Shown here in pieces: positions 21,265 to 29,404 of a DNA stretch of 40,259 bases. A program made the position numbers and the translations under genes. The DNA is from a virus, in IMG/VR virus record IMGVR_UViG_3300021197_001456, positions 1 through 40,259 of that record. One strand, given 5' to 3'. Each line of letters starts with the position of its first letter. Position 1 is the first letter of the stretch. The notes under the pieces were generated by a model. That model saw only the letters and a list, made by a program, of their open reading frames with translations. It had not been told where the DNA came from and ran no database searches.

Positions 21265-23024
21265 TGGCTGAACCGATGTTACCAGTTTTACGTGGCGTAG
21301 ATAGAACAGAAGTCATTTCAGACCCAGCTTTAAGGGAACTGTACTTTGGCTCTACTGATACTCCAGGTTTAATAGCGCAAGCAACGCAAGCAGCGCAAAA
21401 ATCTTACTTAGATCAACCAGCTCTTTTACAAAGAACAGCTGGATTAACAGGTTTTGAAAAAGAAGCAAGAGATATTGCTAGCGCTGGAATAGGATCTTAT
21501 CAACCTTTTTTACAAAGACAAGAACAATTAATTGGTCAAGGGATTTCTGATTTAGGGGCTCAGCGAAGACTTCTTGGCGAAGCTTTGGGTGGATATAGAA
21601 GTGCTTTTGGCGCTCAACAACCTTATTTTGGATCAGCAGAAAGCCAATTAGGAGCAGGGTTAGGCGGTCTTTTTGGCAGTTTAGGTTATGGCGGTCCATC
21701 AGCAAGACAACTTCTTGGTCAATCCTTGCGAGGTTACGATCCAAGAATGGCAGGCCAGTTCTACAATCCATTTGAACAACAAGTTGTTAACCAAACAATT
21801 CAAGACGTTTTAAAAGCTGGGGAAATGCAGGACATTCAGCAAAGAGCATCCGATATTTCTCGAGGTGGCGAATCAGCGTTTGGTTCAAGAGCTAGGCTAA
21901 CAGCGCAAGAAAGACAAGAATCTTTAGGTAGAGGTCTAGGCGACGTATTAAGCAAAATTAGATCAGGCGGTTTTGATACAGCTCAACAAAGAGCTTTACA
22001 AGAATTAGAAAATTTAAGATCTGGCGCAAGGTCTGGAGCTCAGCTAGAAGCTGGCTTTGGCGGAACTCAATCAGCAGCTCAAAGACAGTATGCTCAAGAC
22101 TTGCTTGGCCTGGGTCAAAGCAGATCTTCCGCAGCAAGACAGCTGGCTGGAGATATAACAGGTGTAGGTTCTGGTATTGCTGGAATAGGTGCTAACTTAG
22201 CAGCATATGGGGGCTCTTTAGGTCAATTGGGAGAAACCCAACAAAGGCTTAGAGGTTCAGATATTGGTTTGTTAGAAGGACTTGGACAAACAGAAAGAGG
22301 CATTGAAGAGCAAAGACTTGCAAGAGAATATGCTCAACAACAACAAGAAAGAATAGCTCCATTACAGGCAACCAAATTTATTCAAGGATTTGCGCCTCAA
22401 TATGTAGCAGGCAAAACTCAAATTGGAAAAAAATATACAGAGCCTGTAGATCCATACGCAAGTGCTATATCAACAGCTCTTGGCACATATGCTTCTTTAG
22501 CTCCTAAACAACAGCAGCAACCGACATACATTCAAACTCAACAACCTCAACAACAAAACGCAGGAATGATGAATGTTGGCTATCAAGCTCAACCTCAATA
22601 CCAACAACCTCAACAGCCGCAGTTTTTTAACGCAGCTCAAGGATATCAAGCCCCTCAACAACAAGGGTTAGGCGCATATATGCCTGCTCCAGCACCTGCT
22701 CCAGCTCCAGCACCTGCTCCAGCTCCAGCTCCAGCACCTGCTCCAGCTCCAATTTTTGCTAGTTATCAACCACCTGCTCCAGCACCTGCTCCAGCACCTA
22801 TTAGCATGCCAACGCCGCCTCAATTGCCTAGCTTTGTAAATAATATGTCTTCAATTTCGCAAATACCTAATATTGCAAATTTACCGCAAATACCTAACAT
22901 TTCTAATTTGCCGCAAATACCTAATATTGCAAATTTACCGCAAATACCTAATTTTCCCAACTTGCCAAAAGTTGGGCAAGGAATGTTTGGTCTTCCTCAA
23001 ACCATAAGAGGAGTTTACGCTTAA
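21264..23024 (+). CDS. Virion-internal or ejection protein 2 with Pro-Ala and IPNIANLPQ repeats
   Basis: The 586-aa product has a Gly/Gln/Leu/Ala helical N-terminal 400 residues with repeated short LGQ/GLG/AQR motifs, as in ejected internal proteins. A Gln/Tyr/Pro linker follows, then a Pro-Ala stretch (about residues 474-512) and four copies of a 9-residue IPNI(A/S)NLPQ unit (about 533-567). The Pro-Ala part should form an extended, stiff spacer. Its start overlaps the preceding stop by one base. Order and composition suggest an ejectosome component; no enzyme motif was found. Confidence 0.62.
   Translation: MAEPMLPVLRGVDRTEVISDPALRELYFGSTDTPGLIAQATQAAQKSYLDQPALLQRTAGLTGFEKEARDIASAGIGSYQPFLQRQEQLIGQGISDLGAQRRLLGEALGGYRSAFGAQQPYFGSAESQLGAGLGGLFGSLGYGGPSARQLLGQSLRGYDPRMAGQFYNPFEQQVVNQTIQDVLKAGEMQDIQQRASDISRGGESAFGSRARLTAQERQESLGRGLGDVLSKIRSGGFDTAQQRALQELENLRSGARSGAQLEAGFGGTQSAAQRQYAQDLLGLGQSRSSAARQLAGDITGVGSGIAGIGANLAAYGGSLGQLGETQQRLRGSDIGLLEGLGQTERGIEEQRLAREYAQQQQERIAPLQATKFIQGFAPQYVAGKTQIGKKYTEPVDPYASAISTALGTYASLAPKQQQQPTYIQTQQPQQQNAGMMNVGYQAQPQYQQPQQPQFFNAAQGYQAPQQQGLGAYMPAPAPAPAPAPAPAPAPAPAPAPIFASYQPPAPAPAPAPISMPTPPQLPSFVNNMSSISQIPNIANLPQIPNISNLPQIPNIANLPQIPNFPNLPKVGQGMFGLPQTIRGVYA
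22684..22800 (+). repeat. Pro-Ala coding repeat
   Basis: Alternating GCT/CCA/GCA/CCT codons encode a Pro-Ala dipeptide array interrupted once by IFASYQPP. It is a near-perfect hexamer/dodecamer repeat at DNA level, so it is likely to change length by slippage. Confidence 0.85.
22857..22956 (+). repeat. 27-bp tandem coding repeats (9-residue IPNIANLPQ unit)
   Basis: About 3.7 copies of a 27-bp unit encode IPNI(A/S)NLPQ. Copies one and three are nearly identical at DNA level while copy two differs, so a two-unit (54-bp) duplication is likely. Confidence 0.85.
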
Positions 23025-23033
23025 AGGAATAAT

Positions 23034-25157
23034 ATGAATGTACTTCAAAGGAGAATGTTTCAAGCAGGTGGACCTTCAGACAGACTGATTCAAACAGAGC
23101 CAGTTAATTCTGAACTTGTCCGTTACTACGTACAACAAGGTTACAGTCCTTTAGAAATACAAGAAGTTTACCCAGCAGCTAATCTTGGTCTTATCGAGCA
23201 GATAGCCAGAGAAGAAGGCGGTAGTTTAAATCCAGCAGTATCTTTAGGCGAATCTTTTACAGGTTCTCCAGTAGTTACTCCAGCGCAAAGAGCAGATATT
23301 ATTTCTGAAAGCATATCTACTCCAGTTGGAAATTTATCTTTTGAAACATCAGCAGACCCAGAGCTTCCTAGAATGGAAGATATTAGCGTTGTTCCCAAGG
23401 GCGTTAGAGACTATATAACAAGCGCTGGCGGAGTTTTAGATAGACCTAACCTAGTTAGAGGATTAGGCGTTAGCTTTAACATGTCTGAAGCAGAAGCAAA
23501 CTCAGCGATTGATCTAGTAACTGGATCAACGGTTCCAGAGCCAACTACTGTTGATACCCCAGGATTGCCTGGACTTGCAGATGTGATGACTGGCGAACAG
23601 GCTGAGACAACTGGATTAGTTTCCGAGCCGTTAACAATTAGAGACACATCAACAAACGAAGTTTACAAATTACCAAGTAATTTTGTAGAGCAAATAAATT
23701 CTGGTTTATTAGATGGAATGACTTTATATCCAATTATAAACAATCCTAATTTTGAATTTAGTCCAGATGTGCAATCTGCTTTAGAAAGATTTGTACAAAT
23801 GGATGAGCCTTTTACAGGATTGATGGGTGGCGGTAGATCCTTTGAAGAAAGAAGAGGAACTTTCAGACGTCCAGAAGATATAGGCTCAGCAACCCAAGAT
23901 ATTGTTAGAGGAATAGCTGGTCTTGCTGAAGGTCCTATTAGAGGAATAGCTGGTCTTGTAGGCGAAATTGGAGGGGGAGCAAGGTTAAAACAAAGATTCC
24001 AAGAAAGCATACCTGATCTTTCCGTATCTAGAGAGGATTTAGCGTTAACAAAATTATTGCAAATACCAGGCGCAGAAAAATTAGATCAAGCTCAACCAGA
24101 AGTCACAGATGAAATAACAAAAGGAATAGAAGAGCTTGAAAGACAAGCCGCTCCAGTTACAACTACAGAAATTGTTGCGGGTGAAACTGCTGCAACAGAA
24201 GAAGAAATACAAGATGCCGAAGCCCAAGCTAAAGCTGAAGAAAAAGTTTTAGAGGATGCTGAGACAGCTCCTAAAACCGAAGAACAGAAAAAAACAGATG
24301 CGGAGCCTCCTGTCGTATCATCAGCAAGCACTCCAGAACAAGTTGGAACTGTATTTAACAATCCAGATTTTATTAGCTACGTAGCAAATCTATCAAAAGG
24401 AATAGCTAAAACTGGAGAAGTTGGTTCAGGCTTAGCTTTAGGTTCTGCGTTGGCTGCTGAAGAAAGAAGCTTGAAAGATTTAGAAAGAGAAAAATTAGAT
24501 CAAGAACTTTTATTAAAAAGTTTAGAGGGCGGTCAACTTGAGTTAAAAGATAGAAAGACCATATTAGATGTTCAAACAGGAATGAGTGAGAGTGTTAGAG
24601 ATTATAACAACGCTGTCGCCGCTCAAGAACTAGCTCAATCTGTTATAGATTTTGCTAATAAAAATGAAAGTTTAGCTACTTTTGGGGCTAAGATTGGAGC
24701 TAGCGTAGAAGATATTAAGGCTGCTATAGGAGCCAACAGAGTTACTAACGTAGATCAATTAAGCGATACTAAAAGAGCTCAAATAGCTCTTGATATATTA
24801 GCAAATAGAAATATTAAAGAAATATTAGGTGAATCAGGCAGAACCATATCAAATATTGATAGGGACATTGCAAATCGTATTATTGGTAATTTAAGCATGA
24901 GAAAAATTCAAAGTGTCGCTGAATTAAAAAATAGATTGGGTGATAATATAAAAAGCATTATTCAAAAAAGAAATGAAGCTCAAAGAAATATTAGATCATC
25001 TGTTCAATTCTTGGCACCATATGATCCTAATATTTTAGGACAAGACTCAGAATTGTTTCAAATTTTTCAAAGAGAGCTGGGAATAGATCCAATCTCAGGC
25101 CAATCAGAAAGAGGTCAAGAGTTTAGTATTGATATGACAGGCGAGTTCAATCAATGA
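23034..25157 (+). CDS. Virion-internal or ejection protein 3
   Basis: The 707-aa acidic product begins MNVLQRRMFQAGGPSDRLIQ. The first 80 residues have a helical motif with LVRYYVQQGYSPLEIQEVYP, which recurs in phage internal proteins. A small Gly/Ile-rich element lies near 280-320 (DIVRGIAGLAEGPIRGIAGL). Residues about 375-435 are a Glu/Ala/Lys-rich coiled coil, and the rest is mostly helical. AAAGGA lies before the ATG. It overlaps the next gene by 4 nt. Function is inferred from position among other ejection-type proteins. Confidence 0.6.
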   Translation: MNVLQRRMFQAGGPSDRLIQTEPVNSELVRYYVQQGYSPLEIQEVYPAANLGLIEQIAREEGGSLNPAVSLGESFTGSPVVTPAQRADIISESISTPVGNLSFETSADPELPRMEDISVVPKGVRDYITSAGGVLDRPNLVRGLGVSFNMSEAEANSAIDLVTGSTVPEPTTVDTPGLPGLADVMTGEQAETTGLVSEPLTIRDTSTNEVYKLPSNFVEQINSGLLDGMTLYPIINNPNFEFSPDVQSALERFVQMDEPFTGLMGGGRSFEERRGTFRRPEDIGSATQDIVRGIAGLAEGPIRGIAGLVGEIGGGARLKQRFQESIPDLSVSREDLALTKLLQIPGAEKLDQAQPEVTDEITKGIEELERQAAPVTTTEIVAGETAATEEEIQDAEAQAKAEEKVLEDAETAPKTEEQKKTDAEPPVVSSASTPEQVGTVFNNPDFISYVANLSKGIAKTGEVGSGLALGSALAAEERSLKDLEREKLDQELLLKSLEGGQLELKDRKTILDVQTGMSESVRDYNNAVAAQELAQSVIDFANKNESLATFGAKIGASVEDIKAAIGANRVTNVDQLSDTKRAQIALDILANRNIKEILGESGRTISNIDRDIANRIIGNLSMRKIQSVAELKNRLGDNIKSIIQKRNEAQRNIRSSVQFLAPYDPNILGQDSELFQIFQRELGIDPISGQSERGQEFSIDMTGEFNQ

Positions 25158-28100
25158 ACACCTACAATATTAAACTGACGGATGATCTAACCATTCCAGT
25201 CAGAGCAAAATCTGCTGAAGAAGCGCAAAGAATTATTAGAGCCGAAATGGTTAAAAGAGAAGCATCTCCGCTTTTCGACAAAGTATATTTTGATTACGAA
25301 ACGGGTATTAACGTACCAAGACTAAGAGCAGCTCTTGGCAGGCAGGAGAAAAAAGAAGAAAAAGAAAATGTTTTAAGAGCTTACGTTGATAGTTCTGGAT
25401 TTACTGAAACAACCAAAGGTGATTTTGCAATTACTCCAGAAGGGCAAAGAGCTCTTGCCGATAAAGGTTTGTTAGATAAAGAAAAAATATCTGATAAAAA
25501 TATTGTTATAGAGGAAAATAAAATGGGAACTGCTGGAGACTTTGCAGATTTCTCTGGAGCTGTTGGGCCAATTTTTGGAGCTATAGCAGCTTTAAGTCCT
25601 CAACTAAGAATCGCAAAAGGCATTCAATATTTTTTTAAATCTCCGATGGTATCAAATGCTATCGCAGCTGGACTTGGTTCTGCGGGTGGTAAGGCGGCTG
25701 AAGAAAGTTTAGATATTGCTCAAGGCTATCAAGAAAAAGATGCAAATGAATTAGCTGACCTTCTTAAATTTGAATTTGGGGTTGGTACCGTTGCTCAAGG
25801 AGTTGGCGACATAGGTTTAAAAGCTGTTGGAGCTTTCTTTGGCAGAAAGGCTCCAATAGAAAATATTAGAGATGCCTGGGCTGCAAATAGAGGTGTTAGT
25901 ATTGATGATGTAAATAGATTAGACGAAAAACTTGGCAGGCTTGCAACTGAATCTGATATTAAAAAAGCAATCAAAAGCGGAGAAATAAAACCGTTAGATG
26001 CAAGAGCTGTACTTAGCCAAAGAACTACAGGCCGAGCACTTCAGGCAAGATTTCAAGGAGCTGGAGAAACTATTTTTGGCAAAACAAAAAGAGAGCAAGG
26101 AATTATTAATTATAATATTGCAGCTTTAAATCAATTAAAAAATAAAATTGCAGACAAAAGAGCTAAGCTAGACTCATATTCCGATTTTGCAGACTCAGAC
26201 TCAAGAGTCATATCTGAGCTTAAAGCTAGAAGAGCAGAGTTGGATCAAGCAGAAAAAAGTGTTCAAAGCGAATTAAATAGATTGCTTACAGATTTAGCTG
26301 ATGAAACAGCTGGTTTCAATTCTGCGATAATGAATGCTGGTACACCAGGAAAAAAAGAATTAGGTCAAAATGTTCAAGAGACAATATCAGCAGCGTATAA
26401 AGCAATACAAGATGGTCATCAACAAGCTTACGGAAAAATAGCCGATAGATTAAATAAACTAAGCCCAGAATATACTGTTGATTTAAGTGATATTGGTAAA
26501 GAGCTAGATGAAATAATTGGCAGAGCTAGAAATATAGGGCAAAAAAATATTCCTGATGAGTTAAAAAGACTAAAAAAAACTATAGAAGAGAAGCCAGAAT
26601 TTACTTTAAAAGAATTGGTAGAAACAAGAAAGGTTGTTAGGGGCTTGCATGATATTAAAGAACTTTCAGGAGATGCAACCCAGGCTGTAAAAGAAACTTT
26701 TAAAGCTTTAGATAATAAAATTAACGATCTTCCAAACAACCTACACTCGATTAAAGGAGACTCTAATAAAGTTGTAAAGATTATAGAAGATTTAAAAAAA
26801 GAAAATAAACTTTACTACGAGAATCATTTGCCTTTTGATAAAGCAAAAGTTAGAAAAATAATGAGCAATAAAGAGATTGATGCCGATGACGTATATAACG
26901 CAATCTTTAAACTAAATGAAGTTGGGGATGCCAAAGCTTTAATTCAAGCTATTCCGTCGGCGAAAAGGGCAGCGTTACAACAGGGCTTGCTTAGAAGATA
27001 TATAAAAGAACAAATAAATAACTCAATTGACGATCCACTAACAGGCGCTGTTAACCCAGTTAAGTTTGCTAACAAGATGTTAAAAAACAAAGAAGTGTTA
27101 TCAGAATTTTTGGGACCGAGAGCAAATCAGTTCTTTCAACTGATGGATGATTTTTCTAAACTTAGACCTAATCTTTCTGCTAAAGAACTAACAGGAGTTG
27201 CGGATGAGCTTGCTGGCAGAATACCTCAGATGGAGGCGATGGCTGACGCAGGCAGACTTAACTATCCGCCTAGTTTCAACAGGTTTGCAGAAGCTTTGAA
27301 AGAAAAAGCAGAAGCAAGCGCTCAGGCATTAGAAATACAAAAAGCAAATATATTTACAAGGTTAGAATCTGCATCACCAGAAGAAGTGGCTAAAATAGTT
27401 TTTAGGCCCAAGTCTTCTGAAGATATTATAAGAGTTAAAAACTTGGTAAGTGATGAAGCTTTTCTTGACATACAAGATCAAGCTTTAGAACAAATACTAA
27501 AAGACGGAGTTCAAACAGGAAGTAACAAACTTTCTGATATATTCAAGCCTGGCAATTTAGAAAGAGCTTTGCGTTCATACGACGACGAAACATTGACAGC
27601 GATGTTTGGTAAAGAGATGACCCAATCTTTAAAAAGTTACGCAAGGCAATTAAGAGTAACTGTAAGCGATGAAATAACAGGTGGGGCTGGTAGCTTGGTA
27701 GCTGGAGCTCTTGCGTTGAACGTATTTAACGTGGCTCTCTGGCCAACAGTTGCGATGATGGGTCTTTACAAAACAATATTTTCAAACCCGAGAATTACTG
27801 GAATGCTTGCTAAAACAGACAAAAGTTCTATTGCAGAAGTTGTAAAATTTGTTGCTAATACCATTAAGTTTGGCGGCATTAGAGGTTTAAGTGTTGAGAC
27901 AGCAGAAGGAGCAGACGCTCTCAGTAGAGAAGTCGAGAAGCTTCAGCAAAGTGAAGAAGGCCAAGAGGTCAAAGGTATACTAGAAACTTTAAAAGGCGGC
28001 ATACAGTCAGAGGCTAAAAAATTACAAACACCTACGTTGCAAGATTTGCCAACTGTTACAGCTGTTACCCCTCCTCAATCTCAAGGTATCGTTAGCCCAA

Positions 28101-28162
28101 GTTTATTAGGTGGCTCTCCAGCAAATGTGGATATCGCTCAAAGACTAAGAGGCTTAGCCTAA
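25154..28162 (+). CDS. Largest internal virion/ejection protein
   Basis: The 1002-aa product is mostly helical and charged. It has a glycine/alanine-rich hydrophobic segment near residues 130-185 (FSGAVGPIFGAIAALSP), long coiled-coil regions (about 310-400 and 500-700), and a second hydrophobic stretch near 845-880 (LVAGALALNVFNVALWPTVA). This matches the character of the large late ejection proteins of short-tailed phages, which enter the cell envelope ahead of DNA. I see no transglycosylase motif. Its ATG overlaps the previous stop by 4 nt, and its stop overlaps the convergent nuclease gene by 3 nt. Confidence 0.62.
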   Translation: MNTYNIKLTDDLTIPVRAKSAEEAQRIIRAEMVKREASPLFDKVYFDYETGINVPRLRAALGRQEKKEEKENVLRAYVDSSGFTETTKGDFAITPEGQRALADKGLLDKEKISDKNIVIEENKMGTAGDFADFSGAVGPIFGAIAALSPQLRIAKGIQYFFKSPMVSNAIAAGLGSAGGKAAEESLDIAQGYQEKDANELADLLKFEFGVGTVAQGVGDIGLKAVGAFFGRKAPIENIRDAWAANRGVSIDDVNRLDEKLGRLATESDIKKAIKSGEIKPLDARAVLSQRTTGRALQARFQGAGETIFGKTKREQGIINYNIAALNQLKNKIADKRAKLDSYSDFADSDSRVISELKARRAELDQAEKSVQSELNRLLTDLADETAGFNSAIMNAGTPGKKELGQNVQETISAAYKAIQDGHQQAYGKIADRLNKLSPEYTVDLSDIGKELDEIIGRARNIGQKNIPDELKRLKKTIEEKPEFTLKELVETRKVVRGLHDIKELSGDATQAVKETFKALDNKINDLPNNLHSIKGDSNKVVKIIEDLKKENKLYYENHLPFDKAKVRKIMSNKEIDADDVYNAIFKLNEVGDAKALIQAIPSAKRAALQQGLLRRYIKEQINNSIDDPLTGAVNPVKFANKMLKNKEVLSEFLGPRANQFFQLMDDFSKLRPNLSAKELTGVADELAGRIPQMEAMADAGRLNYPPSFNRFAEALKEKAEASAQALEIQKANIFTRLESASPEEVAKIVFRPKSSEDIIRVKNLVSDEAFLDIQDQALEQILKDGVQTGSNKLSDIFKPGNLERALRSYDDETLTAMFGKEMTQSLKSYARQLRVTVSDEITGGAGSLVAGALALNVFNVALWPTVAMMGLYKTIFSNPRITGMLAKTDKSSIAEVVKFVANTIKFGGIRGLSVETAEGADALSREVEKLQQSEEGQEVKGILETLKGGIQSEAKKLQTPTLQDLPTVTAVTPPQSQGIVSPSLLGGSPANVDIAQRLRGLA

Positions 28163-28572
28163 CCTTTAATTAAATAAAGATCCCAGTTATTTCTTAACAC
28201 TTCCAGCCATTCTTTGATTGGCATAACCGTTACCTTATCGTTATCTTCTTCCCACTCAGGATTGATTGCATACAAAGGTACGCACACCCGAATAGGTTTA
28301 CGATTGTATTTAAAAATTAAAACAGGAATACGGCCATCTGTCGCTTTGCACACTTGATCCCACCACCCTTGTTGATACCAATCTCCTTCTTTGTAAAACT
28401 TGCACTCTACAGCGTGATGAGGAATATTTATATCGCAAAGATCTTTGGATTGATATTGGTCTAGGTTACGCTTACAAACATAGTCAATACCTTCAGACTC
28501 AAAAAACTCGTTTAATATTTTAGCAACGTCTCTTTCAAACGTCGCTCCCTTGGTTCTTGAGTTGATCGGCAT
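28159..28572 (-). CDS. PD-(D/E)XK nuclease, Holliday-junction-resolvase-like
   Basis: The 137-aa product opens NSRTKGATFERDVAKILNEF, the start helix of resolvase-like nucleases with E13. It then has DINIPHHAVECK with D47, E56 and K58, forming the D-x8-ExK core, and GWWDQVCKATDGRIPVLIFK after it. Phage members of this group trim or resolve branched DNA. AGGAGAAG in front of the ATG supports the start. It is the last gene of the leftward replication block and converges with the ejection gene, sharing three bases at the stop codons. Confidence 0.8.
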   Translation of the reverse strand: MPINSRTKGATFERDVAKILNEFFESEGIDYVCKRNLDQYQSKDLCDINIPHHAVECKFYKEGDWYQQGWWDQVCKATDGRIPVLIFKYNRKPIRVCVPLYAINPEWEEDNDKVTVMPIKEWLEVLRNNWDLYLIKG

Positions 28573-28699
28573 TGTTCTTCTCCTTTAAAGTTCTTTCTTT
28601 CATTAGTAGCTCTAGCTCATGCCAGCGATACATTCTTTTGTTTACATGATCCCAAAACCAACCTTTATAGTCATAAAGTTTTTCTGTTGGGTCTTCCAT
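28535..28699 (-). CDS. 54-aa hypothetical protein between two nucleases
   Basis: The start ATG overlaps the stop of the upstream nuclease by one base (TAATG) and the 3' end overlaps the next gene by 38 nt. The product begins MEDPTEKLYDYKGWFWDHVN and continues in a charged helix (WHELELLMKERTLKEKNNAD). The aromatic/charged make-up looks like a real folded or helical peptide rather than noise. No family recognised. Confidence 0.5.
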   Translation of the reverse strand: MEDPTEKLYDYKGWFWDHVNKRMYRWHELELLMKERTLKEKNNADQLKNQGSDV

Positions 28700-29190
28700 T
28701 ACTTTTCCTTTTTATAATTTTTTACTAATCCCATTTCCTCTCTGTCAAAACCTAATGGATGAGGAGACAAACACTCTAGCTCATCTTTGCTGAAATGAAT
28801 GTAAGGTTCTGAATCTTCTTCATAAATAGGTTCTGCAATTGTACCAAATCTTACATCGTATATGTGATCCCTTTTCCAGGTATGACTGTAAACGCTGTCT
28901 GTCATTGCATACACAATTACAAACGGCTGGTTGGTTGCCAAAGACAAGGCTGAGCCCATTCTTAATTTACTAGCCGAAAGTAATAAAGTGTCATACTTTT
29001 CAATACCAAAAGTTCTGCATTTTACTTCTAGCCAAAAAGAAACTTCTTTTGATTCACACCAGTAATCCAAACCATAACTAACTGGTAGTTTATGACATCT
29101 AACATTCCAAAGGCCTTCTATAAAACCAGCCACGCGTTCTTCGCGTTTTTGGTCATTGATGTTTTCCATTTTTGGTTTTGGCTTATCCAT
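28699..29190 (-). CDS. Second PD-(D/E)XK-type nuclease-like protein
   Basis: The 163-aa product has SYGLDYWCESKEVSFWLEVK with D42, E55 and K57, the D-x12-ExK pattern of PD-(D/E)XK nucleases. A strand-helix with TLLLSASKLRMGSALSLATN and FVIVYAMTD follows. The start at 29190 is set by GGGAGAG upstream; the frame is open further up (29244), but those residues overlap the membrane gene. It may be a second Holliday junction or flap-type nuclease, or part of a restriction/anti-restriction function. Assignment from the motif only. Confidence 0.6.
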   Translation of the reverse strand: MDKPKPKMENINDQKREERVAGFIEGLWNVRCHKLPVSYGLDYWCESKEVSFWLEVKCRTFGIEKYDTLLLSASKLRMGSALSLATNQPFVIVYAMTDSVYSHTWKRDHIYDVRFGTIAEPIYEEDSEPYIHFSKDELECLSPHPLGFDREEMGLVKNYKKEK

Positions 29191-29404
29191 TGATCTCTCC
29201 CTTTTTAAATACAATACGAACACAATACTTGCGAATAATTGCAACGAGTGTGAATACTGTTGTTTGAATAATAGATGTGGTTAACAAGCTAACATTAAAA
29301 TAATTGCACATGTTAAGAACAAAAAAAGATAAGGGCAAAGCTATTACAACGCCAACAGCCACATCGCTAAGACTTTCTCTTAGAGCCAGTCTATCAATCT
29401 TCAT
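29183..29404 (-). CDS. Two-TM membrane protein, DUF7220-like
   Basis: The 73-aa product has the pattern ALRESLSDVAVGVVIALPLS with a following second hydrophobic segment (TTSIIQTTVFTLVAII) and a basic end (RKYCVRIVFKK). This matches a small phage membrane family I recall as DUF7220 (basic start, two membrane helices, R-x-YxxR-x-x-F end). The ATG at 29404 overlaps the primase stop by 11 nt. No function is established. Confidence 0.62.
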   Translation of the reverse strand: MKIDRLALRESLSDVAVGVVIALPLSFFVLNMCNYFNVSLLTTSIIQTTVFTLVAIIRKYCVRIVFKKGEING

